17,236 bases of DNA from Larix sibirica (Eukaryota > Streptophyta > Pinopsida > Pinales > Pinaceae), in NCBI GenBank assembly GCA_004151065.3, contig NWUY0300096294.1, positions 1 to 17,236 of the forward strand, given 5' to 3'. Under the pieces are notes generated by a model. That model searched no databases. It was not told the origin of the DNA and saw only the letters and a list, made by a program, of their open reading frames with translations. A program made the translations under genes and the position numbers. The first letter of the stretch is position 1, and the number at the start of each line of letters is the position of its first letter. Positions 1 through 8,880 of this stretch are shown here, one piece after another.

Positions 1-125
1 CATGATCAAATAACAATATTTACATCATTTACGATTTAATACAAAGGGGGTCAAAATGGGGACATTACACTTATTTCCAAAAATTCAATCCTTTAAGTTA
101 CATAATGAGATCATCTTGATTTACA

Positions 126-159
126 TTTTCTTTTTCTTTTTCTTTTTCTTTTTCTTTTT
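126..159. repeat. TTTTTC microsatellite
   Basis: About five and a half units of the hexamer TTTTTC lie in tandem on the plus strand, giving a pyrimidine-only tract. It is a simple sequence repeat, likely length-polymorphic. Confidence 0.9.
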
Positions 160-235
160 GGAATGGTAATTTACATCTGTTATATAGGCAGTAAGGTGCC
201 TAGTAATGGCTGAAACAAATTTGGCGAAACACCCT

Positions 236-401
236 TCATCCTTCGTGTTGCAAATTTGTTATTTCTTCCAACTCCTTAGTAAAAAATATCTCAATGATTG
301 GTAGAAGCAGCAACAACATCTGAATTTTCTCCAATGATCGCAGGCTTGATAAGTCAATCTCAATCCTCGTTGTTACACAAATAGTTACACCAATGTTACA
401 C
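236..401 (-). CDS. candidate terminal exon, minus strand, unknown protein
   Basis: On the minus strand a T-rich stretch ending in TGTGCAG forms a good plant-type 3' splice site just before position 401. From the second base of the putative exon, a frame of 54 codons stays open to a TGA at 238-236. The peptide has a leucine-rich stretch (QMLLLLLPIIEIFF) and an acidic tail. If joined to the candidate exon at 814-771, the codon phase matches across the junction (AG plus G gives AGG). No family was recognised. The leucine stretch could be a short membrane segment or chance in AT-rich DNA. The call rests only on splice-site shape and phase. Confidence 0.2.
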
Positions 402-689
402 CTGCACATAAAAGATAAACCAATTAACTCTGTGTGAAAACTTATTCACCAAAAGAAAATAAAGGACAAATTGAAAAATAAAGTAAATGAAATAGAAGAT
501 TTATCTGAATAGTAAAATAATCTTCCCTTTCAATCGCCGGTCGATGTTAAAATCAACAACTTTTCTTCTGCGATGTTCCCTTCGTTTACAAATTTTGTTT
601 GATGAGTTGATTACATCACAAATTTTTACACCTATGGCAAATCTTGAAGTAAATCTCTCTTCAAAGATTCTTCCAGATTAAGAGGAACC

Positions 690-750
690 TAGATCAGATA
701 CTATAAATTTTAGAAAAATGGTTGTGATGATAGATCAGATACTATAAATT
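690..750. repeat. 20-bp direct repeat pair
   Basis: An identical 20-base word, TAGATCAGATACTATAAATT, occurs at 690-709 and 731-750. The start-to-start distance is 41 bases. It probably reflects a small local duplication and has no evident function. Confidence 0.85.
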
Positions 751-770
751 CTGCAAAACCGTTGAACTAC

Positions 771-814
771 CTATGCAGTGTTGAATGCATGGAGTAGTAG
801 TTTTCATGTGCCAT
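771..814 (-). CDS. candidate first exon, minus strand
   Basis: On the minus strand an ATG at 814-812 opens a 14-codon frame that reaches a CATAG|GTAGTT donor-like site at 771/770. The phase fits the acceptor at 402/401, giving a 369-base intron and a protein of about 69 residues. A TATAAAGG sequence lies upstream on the same strand at 851-844, but it would leave almost no leader before the ATG. That weakens the model. The frame alone is short enough to be chance. Confidence 0.15.
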
Positions 815-984
815 ATGTTGAATGATTCCCTACTCGCTCTGCACCTTTATACTCTCGCCTTCATTCCACTCAACATTTATTATTGTGATTGTTTTAACCG
901 AAGCTATGATACCAGGTTTATGTGGCTCTATTTTCTCGGAAGTTTGTGATAACTTTTAAATCTTATTAAAATTGAACATAACTT

Positions 985-1044
985 AATCATCGCTTTAAAG
1001 CATATAATATAGGTAATCATCGTTTTAAAGCATATAATATAGGT
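985..1044. repeat. tandem duplication of a 30-bp unit
   Basis: A 30-base unit beginning AATCATCG and ending AATATAGGT is present twice back to back, at 985-1014 and 1015-1044. There is one C/T difference, at 993 versus 1023. This is a recent, nearly perfect tandem duplication. Confidence 0.95.
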
Positions 1045-1345
1045 GAGACATGCCACGCTGATGTTATGTTGAAATATTAAGTTGGTTTCTTTAAAACATA
1101 ACCATAAAATATTTTCAAATTATTAATACATCAAGCATATTTTTTTCTTTGATAAAGCTTTATGGATAATTGGTTGGCAATACAGGTTTCATGTAAGATA
1201 TGTGATAAAGGTCCACTTTTTCAAATCCCCAAGTTATTCTTTTCCTTTCAAAACTTTATTGTTTATGGTTAAATGTTAATTGTTTTGGAGAAATAAATAA
1301 ATATCAACCAACTATAAATTTTTTTCTTAAAATAATTGATTATTG

Positions 1346-1359
1346 AAAAAAAAAAAAAA
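1346..1359. repeat. A14 homopolymer
   Basis: Fourteen consecutive A residues. No adjacent retroposon coding sequence or flanking duplication was found, so it is not called a SINE or processed-gene tail. Confidence 0.8.
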
Positions 1360-1948
1360 CGTAATAACCATAGGATGAAATTTCAAAATATTAACTCCAA
1401 AATAATTATGGAAAGACGAATTAACCAAATCACAAAATACTCTAAATTTTAATGACATTAGATGTGATGTACTTTTAATGATTAACCAATGCATATGAAT
1501 TAAAATATTTTGAATGAATGTGTGTAAAAATTTGTCTGTAAATGTTTTTCATAGGTTAATGTAACTTGATAATAAGATAACTTCAAAATGTTATCAAGTG
1601 AACCTTTACCCAAAAATCTAAGATTTTGGAAAATGAATTCAACTCATTAAAATTGCAAAACCCTCATTGCATTAAAACAAGCAAAAGGAGATCATCACAC
1701 AACTCACTAAATCAAACAAGATAAAAAGAAAGAAAATACCAAAAGCCAAATATTTACAAAATTTTAATGGGGCCCCTTTATTTTATGAAATGAAGAGAAT
1801 TTGTTGGGGGGGAAATAATGCATTGTTTTTAATTGATAGATTAAAGTGAAAGGCAATCTCTCGAATGATAAATGTAACAAATTATGATGAATTGTGTTGC
1901 TAGGATAGTATAATATAGTAAGGAAAGGAGCAATTTTGGGGCCCATCA

Positions 1949-1992
1949 GTGATGGATGTTGAACCTTGGATCCGACTAAAGCATAGCCAACA
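1949..1992 (+). repeat. remnant of 5' LTR (last 44 bp)
   Basis: These 44 bases align without gaps to the last 44 bases of the 3' LTR (12828-12871), with 37 matches. Five of the seven differences are transitions. Both copies end in CCAACA, the inverted complement of the TGTTGG that starts the 3' LTR. Upstream of 1949 the similarity stops, so most of the 5' LTR has been deleted, replaced, or has diverged beyond recognition by eye. Confidence 0.75.
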
Positions 1993-1994
1993 AC

Positions 1995-2013
1995 TGGTTC
2001 CGTTGTTGAGACT
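1995..2013 (+). other. decayed primer-binding site, tRNA-Asp-like
   Basis: Two bases after the LTR end the sequence reads TGGTTCCGTTGTTGAG. A site complementary to the 3' end of plant tRNA-Asp would begin TGGCGCCGTTGCCGGGG. The central CCGTTG is intact. Most differences are C to T or G to A, matching the decay seen across the element. The site would prime minus-strand DNA synthesis. The tRNA assignment is from knowledge of tRNA-Asp and is tentative because of the decay. Confidence 0.55.
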
Positions 2014-2043
2014 ATACAGGTATTGTGAAGGGAGGATGAAGAA

Positions 2044-3182
2044 ATGAGGTGGAAGCCCACTGTAGTTGAGATTGAAGAATGGATAGAAAGAAATGAGGAT
2101 GGGTTAGTGTGAAAGGAGACTAGAGGACTTCTGATTGCACCCCAACCTTGGAAAGACAGGTACATTTATTCATATTTGCATGAGATTTTCTTTTGTTATC
2201 TTCCTGTTTTGTTATATGAATGGACAAAGAGGCAGTCTGAGATCAATAGTATTTGGAGAGAACCTTGGCTAATAGTGTGGACTAAGGAGAAGATCGAATA
2301 TCTAAAAAAACTAGATAATAAATGGACTAGAGCGATCAATTTTTGGTTCTTCCATGTGAAAGAAGTGTTCATTTTAGAATTTTCCATAGGAAGGAGTGAA
2401 TCGTATAGTAGTGTAGAAGAAATATTTGAAGATGGATTCTTGGTGGAGATTCCATTGTGGATAAAGATGTTGTTTTCTGAGAAGGGGCTAATGACAATAG
2501 ACCCCGATAGCATGGAAGCATAAACCATGCGCTGTGGAAGTGGGGCATGAAGTAGTGGGAGAATAGGTAGGCAAAGAAATGGATCCAAAAGAGAAGCGAA
2601 TCTAGAGGGAGAAAAGACATGCAAGAAGAACTGAAATAAAGAAGGCAATCAAAAGAGAGAAAAAAGAAAGGCAGTCGATGGGGAAAGATAGTGTGGATTA
2701 GAGAGGGAAGAAGAACACTAGAGGTGGGACGGTGCGATGAGAGTGTGTAGAAGGGTCCACTTCATTATAAGGGTGTAGATTTTGTGCAAGGAGAGTGCTC
2801 AGAAGATGAGAGACTCCTAAATATGTGTGGAATGGAAGTAAGTGAGAGTTCCCATGAGAGTAGTGTTATTTCCCCCCCGAGGAAGAGTGAAGGAAAGAAC
2901 CCAGAGGATGTGCAAGAAGAGGAAGTGAAGACTGAAAGAGGCACTTGGATGATTGGGGAAGAGACCGTGCAACCATATTTTTTCTCTCCTGGATTTAGTA
3001 TTGCTAGAAGAAATGTGCCATGAAGGAGCCCATGCTTCATCTAAACACCCCAATTCCATTTATCCAATCAAGAAGACCAATTATTACTTGAGTTTTCATG
3101 GTAAGCAAGTACCGAAGAAGATGTAGAATCTAGATGGATAAAATATAGTTCTACTCAAAAGTCTAATCTAGATACACAAGTT
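2044..3182 (+). pseudogene. N-terminal extension of gag (or 5' accessory ORF), broken
   Basis: From the ATG at 2044, 51 bases after the LTR end, a frame runs to 2523. It has a single internal TGA (2110-2112, probably a former CGA). It encodes about 160 residues with an aromatic-rich core (EPWLIVWTKEK, INFWFFHVKEVFILEF, DGFLVEIPLWIKMLF). After the TAA at 2521-2523, coding character continues in other frames as a charged Lys/Glu/Arg-rich stretch to about 2750. An acidic segment at 2784-3020 follows (ESSHESSV, DVQEEEVKTE), then a linker into the gag core. In position it is the N-terminal part of gag or a separate ORF ahead of it. The domain was not recognised. The ATG at 2044 is the first in-frame start after a stop at 2026-2028. 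Confidence 0.5.
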
Positions 3183-4170
3183 CTAAGAAGTAGTAGTTTG
3201 TTTGTACCTACAAGAATGGTGACTACATCATATTATACATTGAGATTGCTTGTATTTCATGGGATAGGTAACTACGAGGCATAACAACATTGGTTTACCT
3301 ACGAGGAAATATGGTCTGAGAAGAACATTACTAATTGGGATGGCAAGATAATGCAGTTGGAAACTATGTTCAGAGATAGAGCTCTGACACGGTACATGAA
3401 ATATAAGAGCACTATCACCCTAGGGTAGAACCAACCATTTGAAACTATTAAAGAAGAACTTATAAAATAGTTCCATAAGCCAAAGACCGAGTTGTAGTGC
3501 ATTATTGAGATGAAGGAAATTAAGCAGAGAGTTGGTGACTCCATTTGGGACTATGACCATCGATTCAAGATTCTGTTCAACCGGTTGAGTTTCCAGATCC
3601 AAGATGTGCAACACCGTGAATGGTTCATTGCGGGTTTGTTACCACATAACAAAGTTCCACTAACACAACATAAGGTGGTTACTCATTCATAGGCTCTGGA
3701 AATTGCCATAAGTTTGGAAGTGACTCTAGGAGGCGAGGAATTGCGAGGAATGGTGTTGGTATAGACGCAACTTGTTGCACTGAATGCGAAGTTACAACAA
3801 CTATCTATAGGTAAGGAAGTAAGAGAAAATGTGTGGTGTAGATTTTGTAGAATACAAGGTCATCAAAAAAATGAATGTATAATGATGAACAACTACATGG
3901 GTACTGGATCACCTAGTCCTTTTCATGCGGCACCTAAAATTGAGTGTTGCAAAATCTATCGAGGTTGGGGCCACTCACCTCCTAATTTCCCGACTTTGTA
4001 GAAGTACCAGATCTATACGCATGCACCTTTTTGTGAATTCTACAAATTAGTTAGACATGATGTGAATAAATGTCACACTCTTCCATTGATGAAGGATAAT
4101 ACAACGGATGCATACTGGGTCCAAGGAACAGAGGAAAATAGGGGACCTAATCCCAGAGGATAGCAAGGGG
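3183..4170 (+). pseudogene. gag: gag: retrotransposon gag core plus zinc knuckles, many stops
   Basis: One frame (codons starting at 3183) runs through with about seven TAG stops, a TAA and a TGA but no net frameshift. The core has the plant Ty3/gypsy gag pattern: GNYEA.QHWF near the start, IKQRVGDSIWDYDHRFK, and VQHREWFIAGLLPH at about 3606-3647. It would form the virus-like particle. Three zinc-knuckle positions follow. The first (3837-3878) is complete, C-X2-C-X4-H-X4-C. The second (3948-3989) has lost its second and last Cys (to Tyr and Phe). The third (4032-4073) has lost its second Cys (to Tyr). The stops sit where glutamine is expected, for example S.ALEIA and EL.C, consistent with CAG to TAG. 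Confidence 0.9.
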
Positions 4171-4940
4171 AAGTGCGCAGTGGTTTTTGAGGTTGTGGAA
4201 GAGGTTTATGAGGTCATGGACTAAGCCCCATAACTTGTGCGCATACTTCCATAATACATAAGATGCAATAAAATATTGCCTAGAATTGGTCAATAAATGT
4301 GAGGGTAATAAAGGTCGCTACAACATGGTGACCGCTAAACCAAGGGAGGAGAATGATGGAAGGTACCTGGCACATGTGAACATACTAACTCAAGGAGGTG
4401 CTAGGATAAGTGAAGTTCCTGAAGGGTTGCACAATCCCAAGATCCCATTTCAAAAAGAGATCAGGAAGGCCGCACAGCCTCTTCCCACATTTGATGTTGT
4501 ACAAGAAAGACATGTCCTATGCAATGCACAAAATGCCATCAAGGAAACTGCACAATGAGAGGAAGACCTGTTCCAAGAAAGGATACTTAAGGAGGATCAA
4601 TTGCATAGACTATGTGAAGAGGAAGATCATAGAGTAAGGCTACACGAGGAAGAGCTACTGTGCATTATGCATAGTGAAGAACAAAGGCAGGTCGTGCAGT
4701 GCAAGGAAGAACAAAGGAGGAAGGCATACAACAATCACTGAGAGGACCCAGTAAGTACCTTTCTACAAAGTTGTTTAAATACGTTGAATCATCCTCACAC
4801 TATCAATAAAGCGACTAATATTCTTGAAAAGTTAGTAATGTCTAATGAACTTGAAGAACCCATCTCTGCACCACTTCTTGAAAGGAATGCACGCAAAGTG
4901 GGCAAGAAAAGAAGAACTGGAAAGGAGTTCATGTTGTCCC
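4171..4940 (+). pseudogene. gag-protease linker, charged coiled-coil-like region
   Basis: No conserved domain is recognised here. An open frame at 4286-4558 encodes a basic, proline-containing stretch. From about 4556 to 4745 the frame becomes very rich in Glu, Arg, Lys and Gln (LHEEELLCIMHSEEQRQ), which looks like a coiled coil. A TGA interrupts it at 4739-4741. The frame near 4800-4930 (ATNILEKLVMSNELEEP) leads into the protease. The region lies between the zinc knuckles and protease of the same polyprotein and is read in at least two frames, so it is broken. Confidence 0.5.
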
Positions 4941-5230
4941 TTGAGCTGGGGAGATTTTAGATGAAGGATGTAATGCTCAGCTTGGGGAAGATGTTAATAT
5001 TCTTATAAAAAGAACTTGGGATTTGATTGGAAATCCAAGACTGGTATGGTCTCCTATGCCACTTTGACTAGACAATTAGTACAAGGTATACCCAATTGGG
5101 AGGATGACTAGTGTGGAGGTGAACATTGATGGAGTTAAGACAGTGACAAACTTCGAAGTCATTGAGGCCTTGGAGGATACTGATCCCTACCCAGCACTAG
5201 GGGATCAACTAGGCATTTGATAACAACACT
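4941..5230 (+). pseudogene. retropepsin-like aspartic protease, broken
   Basis: The module would cleave the Gag-Pol polyprotein. The active-site region reads ILDEGC with the catalytic Asp codon at 4960-4962. Glu stands at the middle position where Ser or Thr is usual (DEG instead of DSG/DTG). It is followed by VNILIKRTWDLIGNPRLVW, then YPIGRMTSVEVNIDGVKTV, then FEVIEALEDTDPYPALG, the usual order in plant Ty3/gypsy proteases. Stops include a TGA and a TAG in a stretch where Arg and Gln are expected (L.LDN.YKVYPIG), so CGA to TGA and CAG to TAG are likely. Frame changes occur around 5040-5100. Inactive. Confidence 0.75.
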
Positions 5231-6150
5231 ATTCTGAATTTGAAATAGAGGCTCATTTCCTTCGATTCAGATGAATCAAGAGTGGTGGCTTGCTTGGATG
5301 CCACAGAAGGAGAAAGATACATGAAACCTATCAGGATGATTCTAGTAGTGTTGAAATTGAAAATATGCATAATGTGACTATGAGGAAGGAAGATTATGTG
5401 AACCCCACTATTGATGGAGAGCTTAGTTGGTGTAGTGTCTATTATTTTAACACGGATTCACAAGATGTGCTAGATCATTGGAAAAACTAGAGTGACGTTT
5501 GTGCACTAGTGGATGGCCCACAAAGAGGATTTGAACAAATGGGAAGTAGTTGAGACATGTATCAAGGTGAGGTTTTAGCCTGCTATAGACTTGGATCTTC
5601 TGAATAGATTCAAGGGGACTGAGGATCCCATAGAACACATTAATTTCTATCAACATCGATGGGAGATGAAAAGTGCACCGTGAAATCAGTGGGTGCACTA
5701 ATTATACCATACACTAGATGTCATACCACACAACTGGTATGATTAGTGGGAAAGAAGAAGGTAAACTAGGACTTGGGAGCCAGGTGTCTATTGAATTGAC
5801 TCCCACATCATGGTTCAACACTACAGATCCTTACCTATCCAAAGTTCTCCATCGAATGAAACATTTCATCTTTGGAGAAAGACCACATCATGATTTGACA
5901 CATAATCCAATATATGCATACCATAAGGACTTGGCATGGATGAACAAACTAACATATTGTTGGAAAGTTGACAATAAGGAGACAGATGAAGAAGAATATC
6001 CACATAGTTTACAGATTAGGGAGACTGCAAGAAAGAAAATAGTGCAGGATGAGTCATCCACTACTATTGTGCCAAACTTTAGAGAGCCCTTCAAGACAAA
6101 GAAACACAAAATTGGCACTAAGGAGGAACCTAAGATGGCCATTATAGGCT
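5231..6150 (+). pseudogene. protease-reverse transcriptase linker of pol
   Basis: Two stretches are coherent. At 5290-5490 the frame gives EDYVNPTIDGELSWCSVYYF with a TDS motif, a linker I associate with pol of this plant Ty3/gypsy family. At 5500-5690 another frame gives NKWEVVETCIKVRF and EDPIEHINFYQHRWEM, which resembles a gag-like or connector segment. An open frame of 148 codons follows (5718-6164), rich in Lys, Glu and His, ending KMAIIGYYWD just before the RT domain. No enzymatic motif is seen. Several frameshifts and TAG stops separate the pieces. Confidence 0.55.
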
Positions 6151-7130
6151 ACTATTGGGATTAAGAGACAATCACCCAGATAATCGACCTACTAAAGGAA
6201 GATGAAGATCTCTTTCCCCATAATTTTTTGGAAATGAAAGGGATTGCAGGTACTCTAGGGGATATGATGATTCAACTGAAGGAGGGGGAAAATCTAGTAA
6301 ATAAAAGACCCTATAGACTGGTTCCCCGTTATAAGGAAAAAATTGCGCAAGGAACTAGAGTGCATGTTGGACATAGGAATTATTTTTCCAATTGAAGAAT
6401 CAGAGTGGATCATCCCATTGGTGGTCCAGGACAAGAAGACATGAGAGATTTGGATCTGTTTGTATTTTTGGAACCTAATGCAACATATATCCATGACTTG
6501 TTCCCTATACCATTTACAAATGAGGTACTAGCGAATGTAGTAGGACAATAAGTTTATTCTTTCATTGATGGATTCTATAGATACTATTAGGTCTGCATTG
6601 TAGAGGAGGATTGCATGCATACTACTTTTGCGATTGAGTGGGGCTCCTAATTTTCTTATAATGTAATTCCCTTTGGGTTGAAGAATGCACCAACCATATT
6701 TTCAAGAATAGTGATGTCCGTGTTAAAATAATTTATGCATAAGTTCTTGGAGATATATCTGGACAACTGAACAATTGAGTCCGTTGAAAGATCATTTGTA
6801 GGTACTAAGACTCATGTTAGATCAATGTATGCAAATGAAAATATCATTGAATATGAAGAAGTGTATTTTTTTCACCCCATTTGGGATCCTCTTGGGGCAT
6901 GCTGTGCGCAAGGAAGGTATGCTAGTTGACCTGGAAAAGATTGCAGTCATTGTGAATTTGCTAGCCCCAACACTAGTCAAATTGTTGAGCATGAATTTGG
7001 GACACACTGGCTATTACAGGAAATTCATCAAGAAATATGCCAATATTATAGTGTTGCTAGAGGAGATATTGAAGAAATTGATAAAGTATTTCCGGATGCA
7101 GGAGTTCCAACAAGTGTTGGACATCCTTAA
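6151..7130 (+). pseudogene. reverse transcriptase, Ty3/gypsy type, catalytically dead
   Basis: This module would copy element RNA into DNA. The N-terminal RPYRLVPRYKEK lies near 6307-6345. Motif A appears as SFIDGFYRYY with its Asp codon at 6567-6569, followed by a TAG where Gln is expected. Motif B is YNVIPFGLKNAP near 6659-6694. The YxDD box has decayed to YLDN (6756-6767), so the second metal-binding Asp is lost, and a TGA follows at 6768. The spacing between motif A and the box, 65 codons, is normal. The thumb region is clear in the frame from 6814 (KKCIFFTPFGILLGHAV, LGHTGYYRKFIKKYA). The 6400-6540 part is scrambled by frameshifts. Confidence 0.9.
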
Positions 7131-7440
7131 GCTGGATAAATTGGTTATTGTGCTGATTTTAATTTTTCCATATTGGACGCGCATGTTCTACGTGCTTGTG
7201 GATACATCGTTTGTAGAGCTTGGCACTATGATATCCTAGCCGGGGAGGGAAACATTAATCACCCCATTTACTTCTCCAACAGAAATCTATCCACAATCGA
7301 GAAGAACTATACCACTACTGAGTGTGATGGTTTGGCAATGGCGTATGCCTTGAAGAAATTCTGACACTATTTGTTGGGGAGTGCTTTCAAGTTCTTTATA
7401 GATCATTATGCTTTGAGGTATTTGGTCAACAAGATAGTGT
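7131..7440 (+). pseudogene. RNase H domain of pol, broken
   Basis: The domain removes the RNA strand during reverse transcription. The first catalytic Asp is present in FYVLVDTSF (codon 7201-7203). A frameshift follows near 7240. The next frame continues HPIYFSNRNLSTIEKNYTTT then ECDGLAMAYALKKF, with the expected Glu. A TGA at 7362-7364 stands where Arg is expected (KKF.HYLL), probably a former CGA. FKFFIDHYALRYLVNK supplies the later Asp at 7401-7403. The order and motifs are those of Ty3/gypsy RNase H. It is non-functional because of the stop and frameshift. Confidence 0.88.
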
Positions 7441-8880
7441 TTGGGGGGTGCATATGCTGATGGTTTCTCCTATTTTAAGAATTTGATTTTGAGTTTGTTG
7501 TCAAGCTGCACAAGCATAATGTTGGTCCAAATCATATGTTCAGGATTGAATCTGGTGAAGGAGGAATCTTGGATGACAATCTCCTTGATTCGTAGTTGTT
7601 CCACAATGAGGCCATACCAAATCAATTCAGTGAAATTTCAATATTATTGGCCATTGGACATGTGCCTAAAGATTACATAGTTGCACAACGCAGGCAACTA
7701 GTAACATGCAATGCCAATTTTTAGTTGATTGCAGCACAACTCTACAAGTTGGGAGCTAATGACATAATATGTAGGTGTGTTCTAGAACATGAAAGGCCAC
7801 TTATCTTATGGTAAGTACATGAAGGTATTATGGGAGGACATTATGTATGGAGGATACTATGCAAAAGGTGTTGCGTGCAGGACTATGGTTGCCTTCACTA
7901 TTCCAGGAAGATATGATGTAATAGTGTGATGTTTTCCAGCAAGTCAAAAATCCATTGCGTGCGGATGATATGCCTCTCTTCCCTATCACTGTGCTTGAAC
8001 CTTTCGATAAATGGGTGATTGAATTTGTGGGTCCTATCAACCCACCGACGCAAATAGCGATGCCCGATATATCATTACCGTGATAAAATATTTGACAAGG
8101 TGGTCAGAAGTTTTGCTAGTGAAGGATTGTACATAAAATACCACTACACGGTTCATATTCAAGCATATCATTATTAGGATTGGATGCCTGAATTTGTTGA
8201 TGAGTGATCAGGGAACCCATTTCCTTAATTCTACCATCCATGTGCTAACAAAATAATTCATGATATATGACTAGAAGAATACACAGTACCATCCCCAAGA
8301 TAATGGTACAATGGAAGAATTCAATAAGATTTGGAGTAGGCACTCACAAAGGCCTACAATATACAATGTGATGGCTAGGATCAATTCATGCCAGTAGTAC
8401 CATGGGAATATAGGAAAATGTGCAAGAGGCTCATGAAGGACACCCCATTCAAGATGGTTTATGGAAAAGAAGTAGTGATGCTACTGGAATTTGTTGTCCC
8501 CAGCCAACACATATCTATTTCCACTGACATGACATATGATAAATCACTTTAGTGCAGACTAGAGGAACTAATGGAACTGGAAGAAGATCGATTTATTGCA
8601 AGGCTTAGTTAGGTGGTTGAGAAGTAGTGACATAAATCTTGACATGGAAAAAATATTTAGAGAGAGACCTTGGAGCCAGACACACTGGTTCTGATGTATG
8701 AAAACACATTTTTGAAACCCAAGAGAGCTCAGAATGAGATGGTTGGGTCCATTCCAGATCCTATTCATCATCGAAGTGGGCACAACAAATATTTCCACCT
8801 TGGAAGGAAAACCAATGAAGGGAATTATCAATGGAATTCACCTCAATTCCTACCATGAACCACAAGGGAAAGAACACTTG
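7441..8880 (+). pseudogene. integrase with linker, HHCC finger and core, broken
   Basis: The 7441-7800 part is the RNase H-integrase linker (HNVGPNHMFRIESGEGG). The zinc finger has HEGIMGGHY at 7818-7844, both His present. Its CxxC part reads CDVF (7925-7936), so the second Cys is lost. The catalytic core has WVIEFVGPI, with Glu (8021-8023) in place of the first Asp, then LMSDQGTHF with Asp at 8206-8208, and GTMEEFNK with Glu at 8314-8316. The last two are 36 codons apart, an exact D-35-E spacing. A frameshift lies between 8040 and 8059. DTPFKMVYGKEVVM (about 8440-8480) and the C-terminal LVLMYENTFLKPKR complete the domain. It would insert the DNA copy; here it is dead. Confidence 0.9.

Larger units (their letters stand above)
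1..1948. other. AT-rich flanking DNA left of the first retrotransposon
   Basis: This stretch is AT-rich with several simple repeats, listed separately. No retrotransposon protein domain was recognised in it. The part from about 900 to 1900 reads as plain intergenic DNA. The leftmost 900 bases hold some CpGs and a weak candidate for a spliced minus-strand gene. The expected upstream part of the 5' LTR, which would lie near 1316-1948, does not resemble the 3' LTR by eye. Confidence 0.6.

Noticed and set aside
844-851. TATAAAGG on the minus strand as promoter of the left-edge candidate gene
   Set aside because: It would place the transcription start almost at the candidate ATG, leaving no leader, and no other promoter element supports it.
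1764-2165. 133-codon open frame on the minus strand
   Set aside because: It runs antisense across the LTR end, the primer-binding site and the start of gag. Its composition follows from the opposite strand and no protein family is recognisable.
2196-2648. 150-codon open frame on the minus strand
   Set aside because: It is antisense to the N-terminal gag extension, whose plus-strand frame has more protein-like content and the right context. It is treated as a shadow.
5888-6142. 84-codon minus-strand frame with hydrophobic stretches
   Set aside because: It is antisense to the coherent 5718-6164 pol linker frame. The hydrophobicity is the complement of Lys/Glu-rich codons.
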